Source: Syncephalis plumigaleata
Taxonomy: Eukaryota > Zoopagomycota > Zoopagomycetes > Zoopagales > Piptocephalidaceae
Reading direction: 5' to 3'
Assembly (NCBI GenBank): GCA_025201365.1
Contig: JAIXMF010000001.1
Coordinates: forward strand, 124,001-188,000
Length of the DNA stretch: 64,000 nt
The notes under the pieces are model-generated. The model worked only from the letters and a program-made list of their open reading frames with translations, was not told where the DNA came from and did not search any database. How positions within the stretch are numbered: the first letter of the stretch is position 1; every line of letters starts with the position of its first letter. This document shows, piece after piece, positions 1 through 9,439 of the stretch. Made by a program: the position numbers and the translations under genes.

Positions 1-141
1 CGGTCGTGGCTGACTCGAAGCAAAGTTAAGCGAGGATGACGGTTGCGAGTGCTCGTTCGTCGGTTGCTTATGGGCAATCCACGTTTCGTCTAACTGGCCT
101 AGATCGTCGTCGCCGTTATCGTCAATAAGCCCGAATCGCAT
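1..141 (-). CDS. 5' end of an unrecognised gene running off the left edge
   Basis: From the ATG at 141 the minus strand is open for 47 codons to the window edge. The peptide starts MRFGLIDDNGDDDLGQLDET and continues with a hydrophilic, Asp/Ser/Pro-rich stretch. The gene would be divergent from the NDUFA6-like gene at 436, sharing a 295-base promoter region, which is a common arrangement here. It is too short and low-complexity to assign a family. The opposite strand also has an open stretch here, so the call rests on the acidic start and the divergent layout. Confidence 0.4.
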   Translation of the reverse strand, partial: MRFGLIDDNGDDDLGQLDETWIAHKQPTNEHSQPSSSLNFASSQPRP

Positions 142-387
142 TGCAGCTACTAAACACGACTATGGCGTTGATTCTTGAACAGATAGTAAAGAACAGTATG
201 GCACAATGATATCGGAGGAAAAAGAACTACGAGGAACGTGCTACAAGACGTCAGTTCTTGAAGAGAGCACAAGTTTTATTGTAAATAAGCATTCTGTTAT
301 TATTATTATGAATAATGATAGATTTATTTTTTTAGTGTTAGCGCATCACATCGTTCGTTTCATTCGTTTCATATCACTCCTACTATT

Positions 388-420
388 TCATTGCTTCTCT
401 CTCTCTCTCTCTCTCTACTT
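388..420 (+). promoter_or_regulatory. CT-rich leader tract of the NDUFA6-like gene
   Basis: A run of TCTCTC repeats lies just before the ATG at 436. A similar CT run precedes the Sds22 start (about 1755-1785), and pyrimidine-rich leaders occur at several starts in the window. Pyrimidine-rich leaders are common around fungal transcription starts, so I read this as leader/core promoter sequence. No TATA box is obvious. Confidence 0.4.
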
Positions 421-435
421 TCCACCTTCTATATC

Positions 436-903
436 ATGTCTACTTTGGCTGTGAAAGCTGCCTCTTCGGCTTCTATTAAGGAATGCCGTATCAAGGCATT
501 GCGTCTCTATCGTCAATGGCAGATTGCGGTAGGTAGATTAAGACGACGTTCACCAAGGATCATTAGTAGATGGCAACTCGTCTTGATATTATTTATACAT
601 ACATACATGCGCATGTAGATTCAATATTAACGCGACTATTAGGTACCCACTATCATAGGTATCTACCAGTTGGACGTGCCCATTCCAGTATTTCGCGCTA
701 AAATCCGACAAGAATTCGAGCGTCATCGTAATGTAACTGACCCGCGCATTGCCGATATCCTTATTCATAAGGGTAACGTCGAGCTAGAAGAAACTATGAA
801 CATGTGGAAGCAACCCGCTCAGCTAATGTATTCGTTCTGGCGCGAAGAACAAGAACCAAAACCGCAGGATTTCCTTTCGCGTTTCTATGAAGGTCGTTCC
901 TAA
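436..903 (+). CDS. NDUFA6: NADH:ubiquinone oxidoreductase LYR subunit, NDUFA6/B14-like
   Basis: This is a small accessory subunit of mitochondrial complex I. It belongs to the LYR-motif family that binds the mitochondrial acyl carrier protein. Two exons, 436-528 and 670-903, join in phase 0 across a 141-base intron and encode 108 residues. The first exon ends in RLYRQWQIA, carrying the L-Y-R tripeptide. The second carries the family block V-T-D-P-R, then ELEET, W-K-Q and KPQDFLSRFYEG-like ending, as in animal and fungal B14. Its length is near that of the family. The ATG is the first after the CT-rich leader. The nearest intron acceptor (about 658) would break frame; the CAG at 667-669 keeps it. 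I am fairly sure of the assignment. Confidence 0.88.
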
Positions 904-1025
904 ATACTCATATACATATATACATATGATTGATATTAGGGTCTTGGTTGAACATTAATAAAGTAGTACGCATTATACTGGCAATAATGGTTGTTATTCT
1001 AACATCATACTATCAATGAATTTAT

Positions 1026-1666
1026 TTAACTAGTAGCTGCCTGTTCTTCAGCAGCTTGCTGTTCACGGCCTATCCGATCAGCCTCCATGGCTATTTCTAG
1101 ATCTTCCTCAGGAGTTGTATCTTCACGTCCAGCATAATTAAGTTTGCGTAAAATAGTCTAAACATCCTACGTTAGTTTCTCGATTACAAAGCTCTAGTTC
1201 CTTTTACCTCTTGTCGGCTAACACAGTTCCAGAACGCGCTACGACGGAACTCGCACATGGTAAGCCAGTCCCTCCAACTGCCACTACGGAAACATTCGCG
1301 TAGATCGGCGTGTACATCGGCACAGTTATCCAGTGCTCGGTCTTTGATCCGTCTTGCTTGGTAATAGGACGCTTGTGCTTGCGCTAAAATTGCCGCTTGC
1401 TCCTCGCGGGGTGGCGCACCAAATCGATCAAACATCTCGCTCCAGCTCTGCTCTTTGTTAGCTTCCTTCGTTCCTGATGTCTCTGCCTCCGTGTCATTCG
1501 TTGTTTGGGTCGATTCCGTTGCTGTTGTGTCATACAGTATCTGATCAAGCTTAGATTGCGCAGTGGTTCGTGCGCGTTCTAAATAATCCTGCAACGCGGG
1601 ACTATCCGGTGCTGCCGCATTGCTGCTATTAGCTTGGTCCGCGGGACGCGACTGACTACTCCCCAT
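1026..1666 (-). CDS. Twin CX9C protein, probably mitochondrial intermembrane space
   Basis: Two exons, 1666-1208 and 1157-1026, encode about 196 residues. Near residue 115 lie two C-x9-C pairs (CADVHADLREC and CEFRRSAFWNC), the helical-hairpin signature of proteins oxidised by the Mia40/Erv1 relay in the mitochondrial intermembrane space. The N-terminal half is Ser/Thr/Ala-rich, followed by FDRFGAPPREEQAA; the tail after the intron is acidic and Glu/Ala-rich. I chose the start MGSSQS at 1666; an in-frame ATG at 1729 would add a hydrophobic 21-residue leader but crowds the divergent Sds22 gene. The intron joins Q-E to T-I-L in phase 0. It is longer than most twin-CX9C proteins (70-150 aa), and I do not recognise the subfamily. 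Confidence 0.7.
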
Positions 1667-1817
1667 TGCGGTATTCAAGGTGATCGACAGTGCAAGGAAG
1701 TAAATAACAAGTGACGAAATGACAATCACCAGGAATCCACGGTTTTCTTTTTATCTCTCTCTCTCTTACGCACTCACTCACTCATCTTATTGTTCGATAG
1801 TTTCTAGCGATTTCGTC

Positions 1818-3479
1818 ATGTCGTCATTACAAGATAGCCGTTTATCTGCCTTGGAGAACGAGGAGAACGCCTCTAAGAGTCAAGCAACTGAGGGTGTGAG
1901 CACTCAGGAACTCAATAACAACAGCAACAAGGATACAGCTAAGGTAGCAGAAAGTGATTCAGAAGGCGAAGAAAGTCAAGATAAAGCAGTAGCCGCAGGA
2001 GAGAAAGTAGGAGAAGAAGGAAAGGTCGAAGAAGAAGAAGGTAAGCATAACATGTTCTTATTATACTTACTAAGCATATGTATGATATGATAGATGATTA
2101 TCTAGAAGAGTTTGATGACGATGTAGAGGTATATATATATATAGAGGCAGCATTGTAGTTTCATTGTAGCTAATAACCATACAAATGCTATTGTATAGGA
2201 CTTGCCATTAACACAGATGCGTATAAGATCTTTACAGAAAGATGAATTCAAACGATTTACGCAATTAAAGGTAGGTCTCGATTGTAGGTAGTAGTCAATG
2301 ATCGATCATGTAATTAATACCGAATCGCGTAGAGTCTTTGTTTACGACAAAATCTGATACCAGAGATTTGCGGATTAGAATCGTTGGTTATGCTCACTGA
2401 ATTGGACTTGTACGATAATCGTATTTCCTATATCGAAAACCTTGACACGCTCACTCAGCTTGAGTAAGTGTTTTTGTTTAGTCGATATTAGATAATTGAC
2501 CTATTTCATTATGAATTAATCTAGATCATTGGATCTATCATTTAACAAGATCAAACATATCGAGGGTGTTGATAAGCTTACACAACTCAAAGACTTATAC
2601 TTTGTCAGTAACAAGATAGCAAACATTCAAGGATTGGATAGCCTCGTTAATCTACGTAATTTGGAGTTGGGTGCCAATCGAATTCGTGTAAGTCGATGGA
2701 ACCATACAATGTTGTAATATTAACGATATGATCACCCTTTAGAATATAGAAAATCTGGATTGTCTAGTTAACTTGGAGCAATTATGGTTGGGTAAAAACA
2801 AGATTAGTCAATTCCAGGTAAGTGATATGAATGCTATGCCGTGCTGATGAACTAAATGTATACATGATGTAATGAAATAGAATCTTAGTGCATTACGCAA
2901 TTTAAAGATCTTAAGCATACAGGTAACTTGACTAATGTGTCTATACGTTGCAGTCATGAGTAATATCGTGTATTTTAGAGCAATCGTATTACCAAATTAC
3001 AAGGACTCGAGCAACTGGAACAACTGGAGGAACTCTACCTTAGTCATAATGGAATTGAACGAATCGAAGGACTCGAGCATAATGTAGGCGTATCATCGAA
3101 TAGTATAATAGCTCGCCTGCTTACTTAATGATGCTTAGACAAATCTACGTATCCTGGATATTGCCTCCAACCAAGTTGCTAAACTGGAGAATGTATCGCA
3201 TCTAGTGAATTTAGAAGAGTTTTGGGCAAGTTTAATGAATAATAATGAATAACTGAATGGTAATCATGACGTTTTAACATCATCATTGCACTATAGGCCA
3301 ATCACAATAAGCTCGATTCATTCGATGATGTTGAAAAGGAACTCGGTCAACTTGCTCATTTAGAGACCGTGTATTTCGAGGGTAATCCATTGCAGACGCA
3401 GCAACCCACTCATTACCGATTAAAGGTTAAGCTAGCATTGCCGCGAATTCAACAAATCGATGCAACTATGGCACGATAA
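1818..3479 (+). CDS. sds22: Sds22-like leucine-rich-repeat regulator of protein phosphatase 1
   Basis: This encodes the conserved PP1 regulatory subunit (PPP1R7/Sds22), which binds the PP1 catalytic subunit through a curved LRR solenoid. Ten exons (1818-2040, 2094-2128, 2199-2270, 2333-2463, 2525-2687, 2743-2817, 2881-2922, 2979-3083, 3139-3225, 3297-3479) give 371 residues without any frame break. An acidic, disordered N-terminus of about 90 residues precedes some eleven 22-residue repeats of the SDS22 type, for example L-D-L-S-F-N-K-I and LEELYLSHNGIERIEGL. The tail has the LRR-cap pattern E-G-N-P...Y-R-L-K-V. Intron 9 begins with GC instead of GT, and the frame requires it. The family assignment is very firm. 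Confidence 0.92.
3226..3296 (+). other. GC-AG intron in the sds22 gene
   Basis: The reading frame of the flanking exons (…EEFW / ANHNKLD…) requires a 71-base intron that starts GCAAGT and ends TATAG. No GT in the neighbourhood keeps phase 0. GCAAGT is the usual GC-type donor for the major spliceosome. Confidence 0.75.
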
Positions 3480-3736
3480 TGGCCGACAATAATGAAATAT
3501 TGCTTACTTGATGGAATGAATGAATAAACATGTAAACATCTACTTTCTCGATTGGTTTATTGATTTTAATTGTTTGGCGATAGAGGTGATTACTAGCACT
3601 ATCGCTACTGGTCTGACATGATGCAGGCTAATATTCAATAAAGTATGCTTCAGCTATAATAATGAGCTATTTTGTAATAGTTACTGTCGATTACTACTTG
3701 ACACATAACTAGATGACTACCATGATCGGTAATAGT
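3480..3736. other. Convergent 3' region between sds22 and pam17
   Basis: About 260 bases between two convergent genes. It contains AATAAA-like hexamers on the plus strand (near 3520 and 3638) and is otherwise AT-rich with no coding signal. Confidence 0.5.
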
Positions 3737-4474
3737 CTACTCGGTTTCCTCGCCTAAATGGAAAGTGCTCTTTCGTCGATGTTCTAGTTGGCGTCGTAGC
3801 CATCGACGATAATCGCGCAATGAGCGAATCTTTTCGCCGTAATAGTCGGGCAACGGGTTACGCGCACTGCTCAATGATGGGTCAGATCGATACTTGACAA
3901 TATGACGATATAATTCGCGATCCATCTCAAATGATGATAATGAAAGGTTAGCAATAGCTACATGATAAAGAATGATACTGCCTACCTCGTCCACTGTATT
4001 GGCCAGGCTTCGATTCGACATACGCCATATGGTGCTTGCCGCCACTGGTCCTAATAGAAATCCTACGATACCGCAAGAGAATGCGCCTATACCATAGAGT
4101 AGAAACGGATCCAATCCCATAAATGTATTGGTTACATCGATGGTACGCGTGCCAAAGAAGCCGACACCACCGGCGAGACCTAGTAAAGTGGTGGGTACCG
4201 TGGCCAGTCGTTCCTGAAGAATACGCTTGCGACGAATCTCAAAGTACTCCGTCCAACTGATAGGAAAGCGGTAGTGTGACGGTAGCGTATTCGTCGTGTT
4301 TTGTTTAGGCTGGTCTACTTCATTAGTGGTTTGGGAAGAGAAATTACGACATAATGGAAGCAGTGATCGTGTGTATACCGACGATGATTTACCAATAGAA
4401 CCTGATCCTATGGTAAGTAAACGTCGTGTAGGGAATGGCACGGACGCGCCTGCTATAGCACAACGGAATAGCAT
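3737..4474 (-). CDS. PAM17: Pam17, subunit of the TIM23 presequence translocase motor
   Basis: Pam17 sits in the mitochondrial inner membrane and supports the import motor at TIM23. The protein has an Arg/Ser-rich mitochondrial presequence, then W-T-E-Y-F-E-I-R-R-K-R, two hydrophobic segments (around GLAGGVGFFGT and PFLLYGIGAFSCGIVGFLLGP), and the family's C-terminal block NPLPDYYGEKI…Y-R-R-W-L-R. The ORF is open throughout, but 20 residues between V-D-E and M-D-R-E-L have no counterpart in the family. They coincide with a 60-base stretch (3985-3926) that starts GTAGGC, contains GCTAAC and ends GAG. I infer an in-frame 60-base intron, giving 225 residues. If unspliced, the product is 245 residues. 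Confidence 0.88.
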   Translation of the reverse strand: MLFRCAIAGASVPFPTRRLLTIGSGSIGKSSSVYTRSLLPLCRNFSSQTTNEVDQPKQNTTNTLPSHYRFPISWTEYFEIRRKRILQERLATVPTTLLGLAGGVGFFGTRTIDVTNTFMGLDPFLLYGIGAFSCGIVGFLLGPVAASTIWRMSNRSLANTVDEVGSIILYHVAIANLSLSSFEMDRELYRHIVKYRSDPSLSSARNPLPDYYGEKIRSLRDYRRWLRRQLEHRRKSTFHLGEETE

Positions 4475-4585
4475 AGTTGGAACAAATGAAGAAAAGGAAA
4501 GAGCTCTTTAATTAATTAATAATAAAAGCAAATTTAATTAAAATGGATACATCATATCATCGACTACTAAATTTCCTTTATTTGA

Positions 4586-6412
4586 CTAATCTTCTTTCTG
4601 CTTATACTGTTTCGATGATACTAACATGTACATGTATCTTATCGATGCCACTAATAAATAACTTGTTGATAGTAATAATAGCACTGTAAATGCGTATATG
4701 TCATAGTTTCTCGATTGCCACCATGGCATTCGTTTATCGGCAGTTTCGTGTGCTTTAATGGCACCGGGAATGGCAGCCAGCTCAATAAGATTGGGAGCAT
4801 AGTCACGAGTGTTATCGATGATACGGATGGTTCGTTGAAGTAGAAGAGCATTATCGCGGAAACGCTTATATTCCTGTGTATCGCGTAGTAATAACCGGTA
4901 TAGTGCATGACCGAGTGTTTCTCGTTTGTCTCGGATCGTCGTAGCCAGAGACCGGCACCATGCTCATACATCCTGATGGCATTGCTAGGCTGGTCACCGA
5001 ATATCGGCAGTCCAAGTATAGGCACACCGGCAAACATCGTTTCGTAAATGGACGCAATGCCGCAATGAGTAATGAAGAGTATGGTCGACGGGTGTTCTAG
5101 CACGGCGCGTTGTGGTGCACGATCCATCATACGGATAAACAAATGTTTGCCTGAGCGCATATCCGATATAGTATGCACGGTGCCATCGATGGTCAAGCTA
5201 GTCGGTATATGATCGCCAGCGGTAGCGGTATTCATCAGGCCCCAGACTACACCGTCGATTAGTCCATCGGCATGAGCGGATATCAGCGAGCGAAGCAGTA
5301 AAGTCATACGCCATGATGATAGAATCATATTCGAGCCAAAACCAACATAGACTGTACGTTTGTGATTACCTAGGAATAGCTTCAATTCATCGCTTAATGG
5401 TGGATAATTACGCGGCATACATGGTCCCACCAGGAATACATTGGGCGATAGTGCTCGTGGTATCTAAAGATCAATGCTAGTTAGTTATGCCTAAATGAGT
5501 GATAATAATAATGATAATTGCACAATTGCACGAACCTCCAATCCAAAGAAATTGTTAACCAACACGAAACCTTGTTTCCAGCGATCAGCCATGAATTCAT
5601 ATGTGCTTATATTCAATTCAGCAGCTATCGAGTTTCTCAGTTGGGTGGTGTTCCTCAGATCCCAGTAATAAAGTGCTGGTCGTATAAGCTTGTCGTAAAA
5701 TCGATCAAGGAACCCGGTTGTCTCGTGAGTACTTGGCAAATAGGACATTAGATCGCTTAGATAGGGTGCGTGTTCCATATCTATTGTTTACACATTAGCA
5801 TGGATGACTCACGCGTATTGCAACGGATAGCATACCTTGATAGCTTAGCATGTTGCTAGTAATGACAAATGGTGTTCCTGTTTCGTAGGCGGCATCGTAG
5901 CAACCTGAGACGAAAAAATCGCAAACAACAACATCAGGCTTGTTTGTTACGATCCAATCGTGGAATAGTTGAAAGTGCTTCTTGTAGAACTTTATTATAA
6001 GTAGTTCAAGCATTTCTTTAGTGGCGAGTGATTGCAAGTCGTACTCCTTCATCATGTAGTCCCACATGATGGCCTTAAGCTCTGCTGTATCATGAGTATC
6101 TTTCCCAATACCATACGGTGTGATATTAGGATGATCGGCGAGCCATAAATCCAGTACATTGTCGAATGATGCAAATGTTACGCGGTGGCCTCGCTCCACT
6201 AGAATGTCGGCCATTTGAAGTTGCGGTCTCGCGTGGGACATGCCCCCAAACCACGCGCTAAATAAAATATTTAACGATGGATTGCTTGCATATTTTATAT
6301 TGTTGTTCGCGATAACCTCGGATTGAGCATTATCGGTGATGTCGCCAATCTCCCTACATTGGAATAATGGTAAGCATACCATTAAATACAATATAATAAT
6401 GGAACGATACAT
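4586..6412 (-). CDS. UDP-glycosyltransferase, secretory type with C-terminal anchor
   Basis: This is a GT1-family UDP-sugar-dependent transferase of the membrane-bound UGT type. Exons 6412-5836, 5780-5536 and 5463-4586 join in phase. Features in order: signal peptide (MYRSIIILYLMVCLPLFQC), the N-terminal acceptor domain with GGMSHARPQLQMA and V-C-D-F-F, a linker, VGFGSN, then the UDP-binding signature (A-P-Q-R…FITHCGIASIYETMFAGVP…GDQPSNA). At the end comes a hydrophobic span (YAFTVLLLLSTSYLLVASI) and a short Lys-rich cytosolic tail, as in ER-anchored UGTs. Just after GAGLW, near 4945, the frame slips by one missing base; past it the expected C-terminal half continues to a stop at 4586 (566 aa if one base is restored). 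The acceptor substrate cannot be told. Confidence 0.85.
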
Positions 6413-6732
6413 GGTATATCACTATGGTATAAGTCAGATGGTATATTGGGTGACCGATAGAGTGTTGTACAAAAAACAAGAAAGGGGAAGCAGAGAGACA
6501 GAGAGAGAGCGTAACGACAAAGACAAGGCCAAATGTGGCCCCTCCACATGAAAACAAACAGGGTAACCGGCATTGCTTCATCAATGCTGCTTCGTATTGG
6601 TCGTTTCTAGATTGCTTTGTTCTCGAATGAGGCATGACCATAATTGTGGAGCAAGTGCGGGAACATTCGTTCCAATGTTTAGTTTCCCACTTTTTTAATA
6701 TATATTTGCCTTATTAATCCTATATTGTCAAT

Positions 6733-8559
6733 ATGACATCAAATTTATTATTCGTTTATTTGCCCAAGTTGTGCTTAATCCTCTGCTTTATCAGTCGGAT
6801 TCTACCGGCCACTGGCTCCATTGAGATCATTAGTGATGCGGATGTTAAGCAACGGTATTCAACTCATGACCCTACGGAAGTTCGTAGTGATTTTTTCAAT
6901 ACCACCGGATTGCTAATACAACCGAGATTTACATCAACAGAAGCGTGTGAATTGGATGCTGATCAAATGATATTGCCAACCTCTGCTAATCGCAGCCAGC
7001 TAGAAGGGATGGACGCATCGATTGGCATAGTCGATCATTACGACGCTAAATCACATGGATGTACGAGTTTGGAACAAGTAAGTAAAATGGCAAGTAACCT
7101 TGGATTTAGCTAACATCTAATTGTGATTATTACTATTACTACTTGTAGATTAGCAAAACATTAGTCCGATACAATGAGCAATTAGCTAGGAATGGAATAC
7201 CGGCAGTTCAGGTCATCCTCTACGTACTTCTTAGCAATGAGTCGGATGTATACGTTTTCGCGGGTGCCACCATGTTCAACTCGCCATTTCTATCCATTCC
7301 AAGTGGTAATCCATCATTGCCGGTGGCTGTACTTTCACGGAAAACCAGTAGTAAATTTACCAGTCGATTCAATAGTTTGCCACAACCTATCATTGCTCGT
7401 ATAATACAAGGTAATTAAGACCAGTATCAATACATCATTGCTAGCTAACGTGATTTGCATGCCTTCTTTTAGAGCCTGAACCATGGAATAACTTTGTTTT
7501 CTCTACCCTTTACGGTGTACTAGTATGGGTATTCTTTGCTCTTAATGTTATCATTGCATTACGTGCCATTGGAAATCTACTGTTCATCATAACCTCTGGT
7601 GCGTTCAAAAGCGAGCTACGCACCCTAGCCTTCTCGATCGCGCTCTTCTCCGTTATTCGTAAGATACTAATTTCAATTAATCCCCATTGCTTTATGATTA
7701 CTCACCTATAATTATCTTAATTCGATGTATATGTATACATATGTATTGCTAGTCGCGCTAACTGCCCTGCCACTTAAATCGATTCTCCTTTCTACTCAAC
7801 TGCTATACCAAACAAGTACCATTTTATTCTGCATTTCATTTTATATTGTCCTATTAATATGGTAAGTAGTAGATGTACCAGTAATTAATGCTAACATCAA
7901 CGATGCTAGGTGTTCATTCCATTCGCTTATCTACGTGGGAAATCATAGTAGAATAATGCGAATCATGGTGCACGCCAGTTTTCTTCTACAAATTGTAGGG
8001 GAAGTCACCATTTTCGTCTGTTACTTTATCACCAAAACTGTATTAACATTCAGGATATATTCAGTACTCGTCTATGCCATCATTGTACTACAAATCATGA
8101 CGGCACAGCTATTTGTTTATAGTGGTATGATAAGAAAGAAAAACAAAAAAACAAAAATTCCTCCCTAAATTCGACTAATTAAAAGTACCACGTACATGCA
8201 TGTACGTATAGGTATCATGTTTTACATGAAAACAAGAAGTTGCACCAATACAGCTGCCAAAGACGCTTTACTTAAAGTGAGTAAATGACGCATATCGCAT
8301 ATCTTTCCCTAGTTAATATACATAGTTGTTAACTCATCGTTTGCAGTTAGCCCTCATATCGTTCGTGTCATTTGCCTATTTTATGTTGATAGGCATTGAA
8401 CGCATACTAGCACTGGATTTCGAATGGGGACATCTTGCCGTAAAAATCATCACACGCAAGATATTCAAACTTGTTGGGTTTACCGTAGAATCATGGATCT
8501 TACTCTACCTACTAGGCATTCGCATGCCTAACGAAAGCACCGCCCATTCAATCATGTAA
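6733..8559 (+). CDS. Seven-membrane-span protein with lumenal PA-like domain
   Basis: Seven exons (6733-7077, 7149-7410, 7473-7658, 7753-7861, 7910-8124, 8212-8276, 8347-8559) join in phase without any slip. A signal peptide (residues 1-28) is followed by an ectodomain of about 175 residues. Its second half has the order of protease-associated folds: an A-S-I-G-I-V-D-H-Y strand, Y-N-E-Q-L-A-R-N-G-I-P-A-V-Q-V-I, then LPVAVLSRKTSSKF. Seven hydrophobic helices follow, starting at F-V-F-S-T-L-Y-G-V-L-V-W-V-F-F. Fungal proteins with a PA-like lumenal domain before seven helices are known as uncharacterised or sorting-receptor-like membrane proteins. I infer a Golgi, vacuolar or cell-surface role without a ligand. 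It is not a rhodopsin-type GPCR by any motif I can see. A cytosolic tail may lie downstream (8576-8812). Confidence 0.6.
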
Positions 8560-8575
8560 AATCACTCATACATGA

Positions 8576-8812
8576 ATGTGGCAAAAAACTCGTAAATGCC
8601 TGTCGAATAAGAATCCTACGAAGAAATCATCCCAAGTGATCAATGCGACTATCAATGAGCATTCCACATTCTCCACCGAGCCCACTTCTACTATGGATGC
8701 TCGTTCTGGTTGTGCCAGTAGTGTATTACGCTCTGAATTTAACTCTCATCCGCAACACATTGATCTCACCATTCCGCTTTCATCAAGATGGGCCAATTCC
8801 CATCATGTCTAA
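8576..8812 (+). CDS. Ser/Thr-rich ORF after the 7-span gene, possible lost tail exon
   Basis: A 78-codon ORF begins 16 bases after the stop of the seven-span gene and encodes a Ser/Thr/Asn-rich hydrophilic peptide (NPTKKSSQVINATINEHSTF and onward). Such low-complexity stretches are typical cytosolic tails of fungal seven-span proteins. No GT-AG pair that I can find joins it in phase to the upstream exon, so it is either a separate small ORF, a tail reached by unusual splicing or after a missing base, or 3' untranslated sequence. Confidence 0.25.
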   Translation: MWQKTRKCLSNKNPTKKSSQVINATINEHSTFSTEPTSTMDARSGCASSVLRSEFNSHPQHIDLTIPLSSRWANSHHV

Positions 8813-9439
8813 CTAGCTCATTCTTTATCTTATCTGCCAGCATATTGTAGAGTAAATGCATAAAGCGATTATCCTATCATTACTGGATCGATCAATGAAC
8901 AAACATGCATAAAGCGTGTGTATACTTTGAAATAAACATAACGTGCTTCAACCGCAATAGCGACATCACGACTCCGCAATTATCACGTGCCTCAGGCAAT
9001 TTTACTGATTAAAAAATGGTGACTGACCAACCAATACCTGCCAACGTGACGAATCACTATTATTACTCCCTACTATTATTATTGAGACTTTTAGCTTGCA
9101 ACGGTTACTGCCCATTCTCTCGCCTATTCTCTCGCCCTTCTCTTTCTCCTTTCTTTAGCTGCCATTTAACTAGTTGATCGTGTACTTGTTATTAGTAGTT
9201 ATTCTACGACTACTAGGATCCACAGCAACAAGAACAATACTCCCCCCTCCATAGTTTCTTGACTGACGACACATACCCCTCACTTTGTTCTTACGTGTAT
9301 ACTGAAGAAACGTTGTAAGCCAGTATTGCGCTACCCCCTTTTCTTTATTGTCTATTTAGTGCTGTCTTTATCGCACAGTGTATCTGCTTCTCTCTTACTC
9401 TCTCGCCTTTCACTTTACTTCGCTTTTGCTTTGTAGGCA
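8813..9439 (+). other. Intergenic region upstream of SEY1
   Basis: About 630 bases. The first 150 carry the 3' end of the preceding transcript (AATAAA near 8930). The last 340 are strongly pyrimidine-rich on the plus strand (repeated CTCTCGCC and TTCTCTTTC runs), typical of a fungal leader and core promoter. No RNA gene or ORF of note was seen. Confidence 0.5.
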
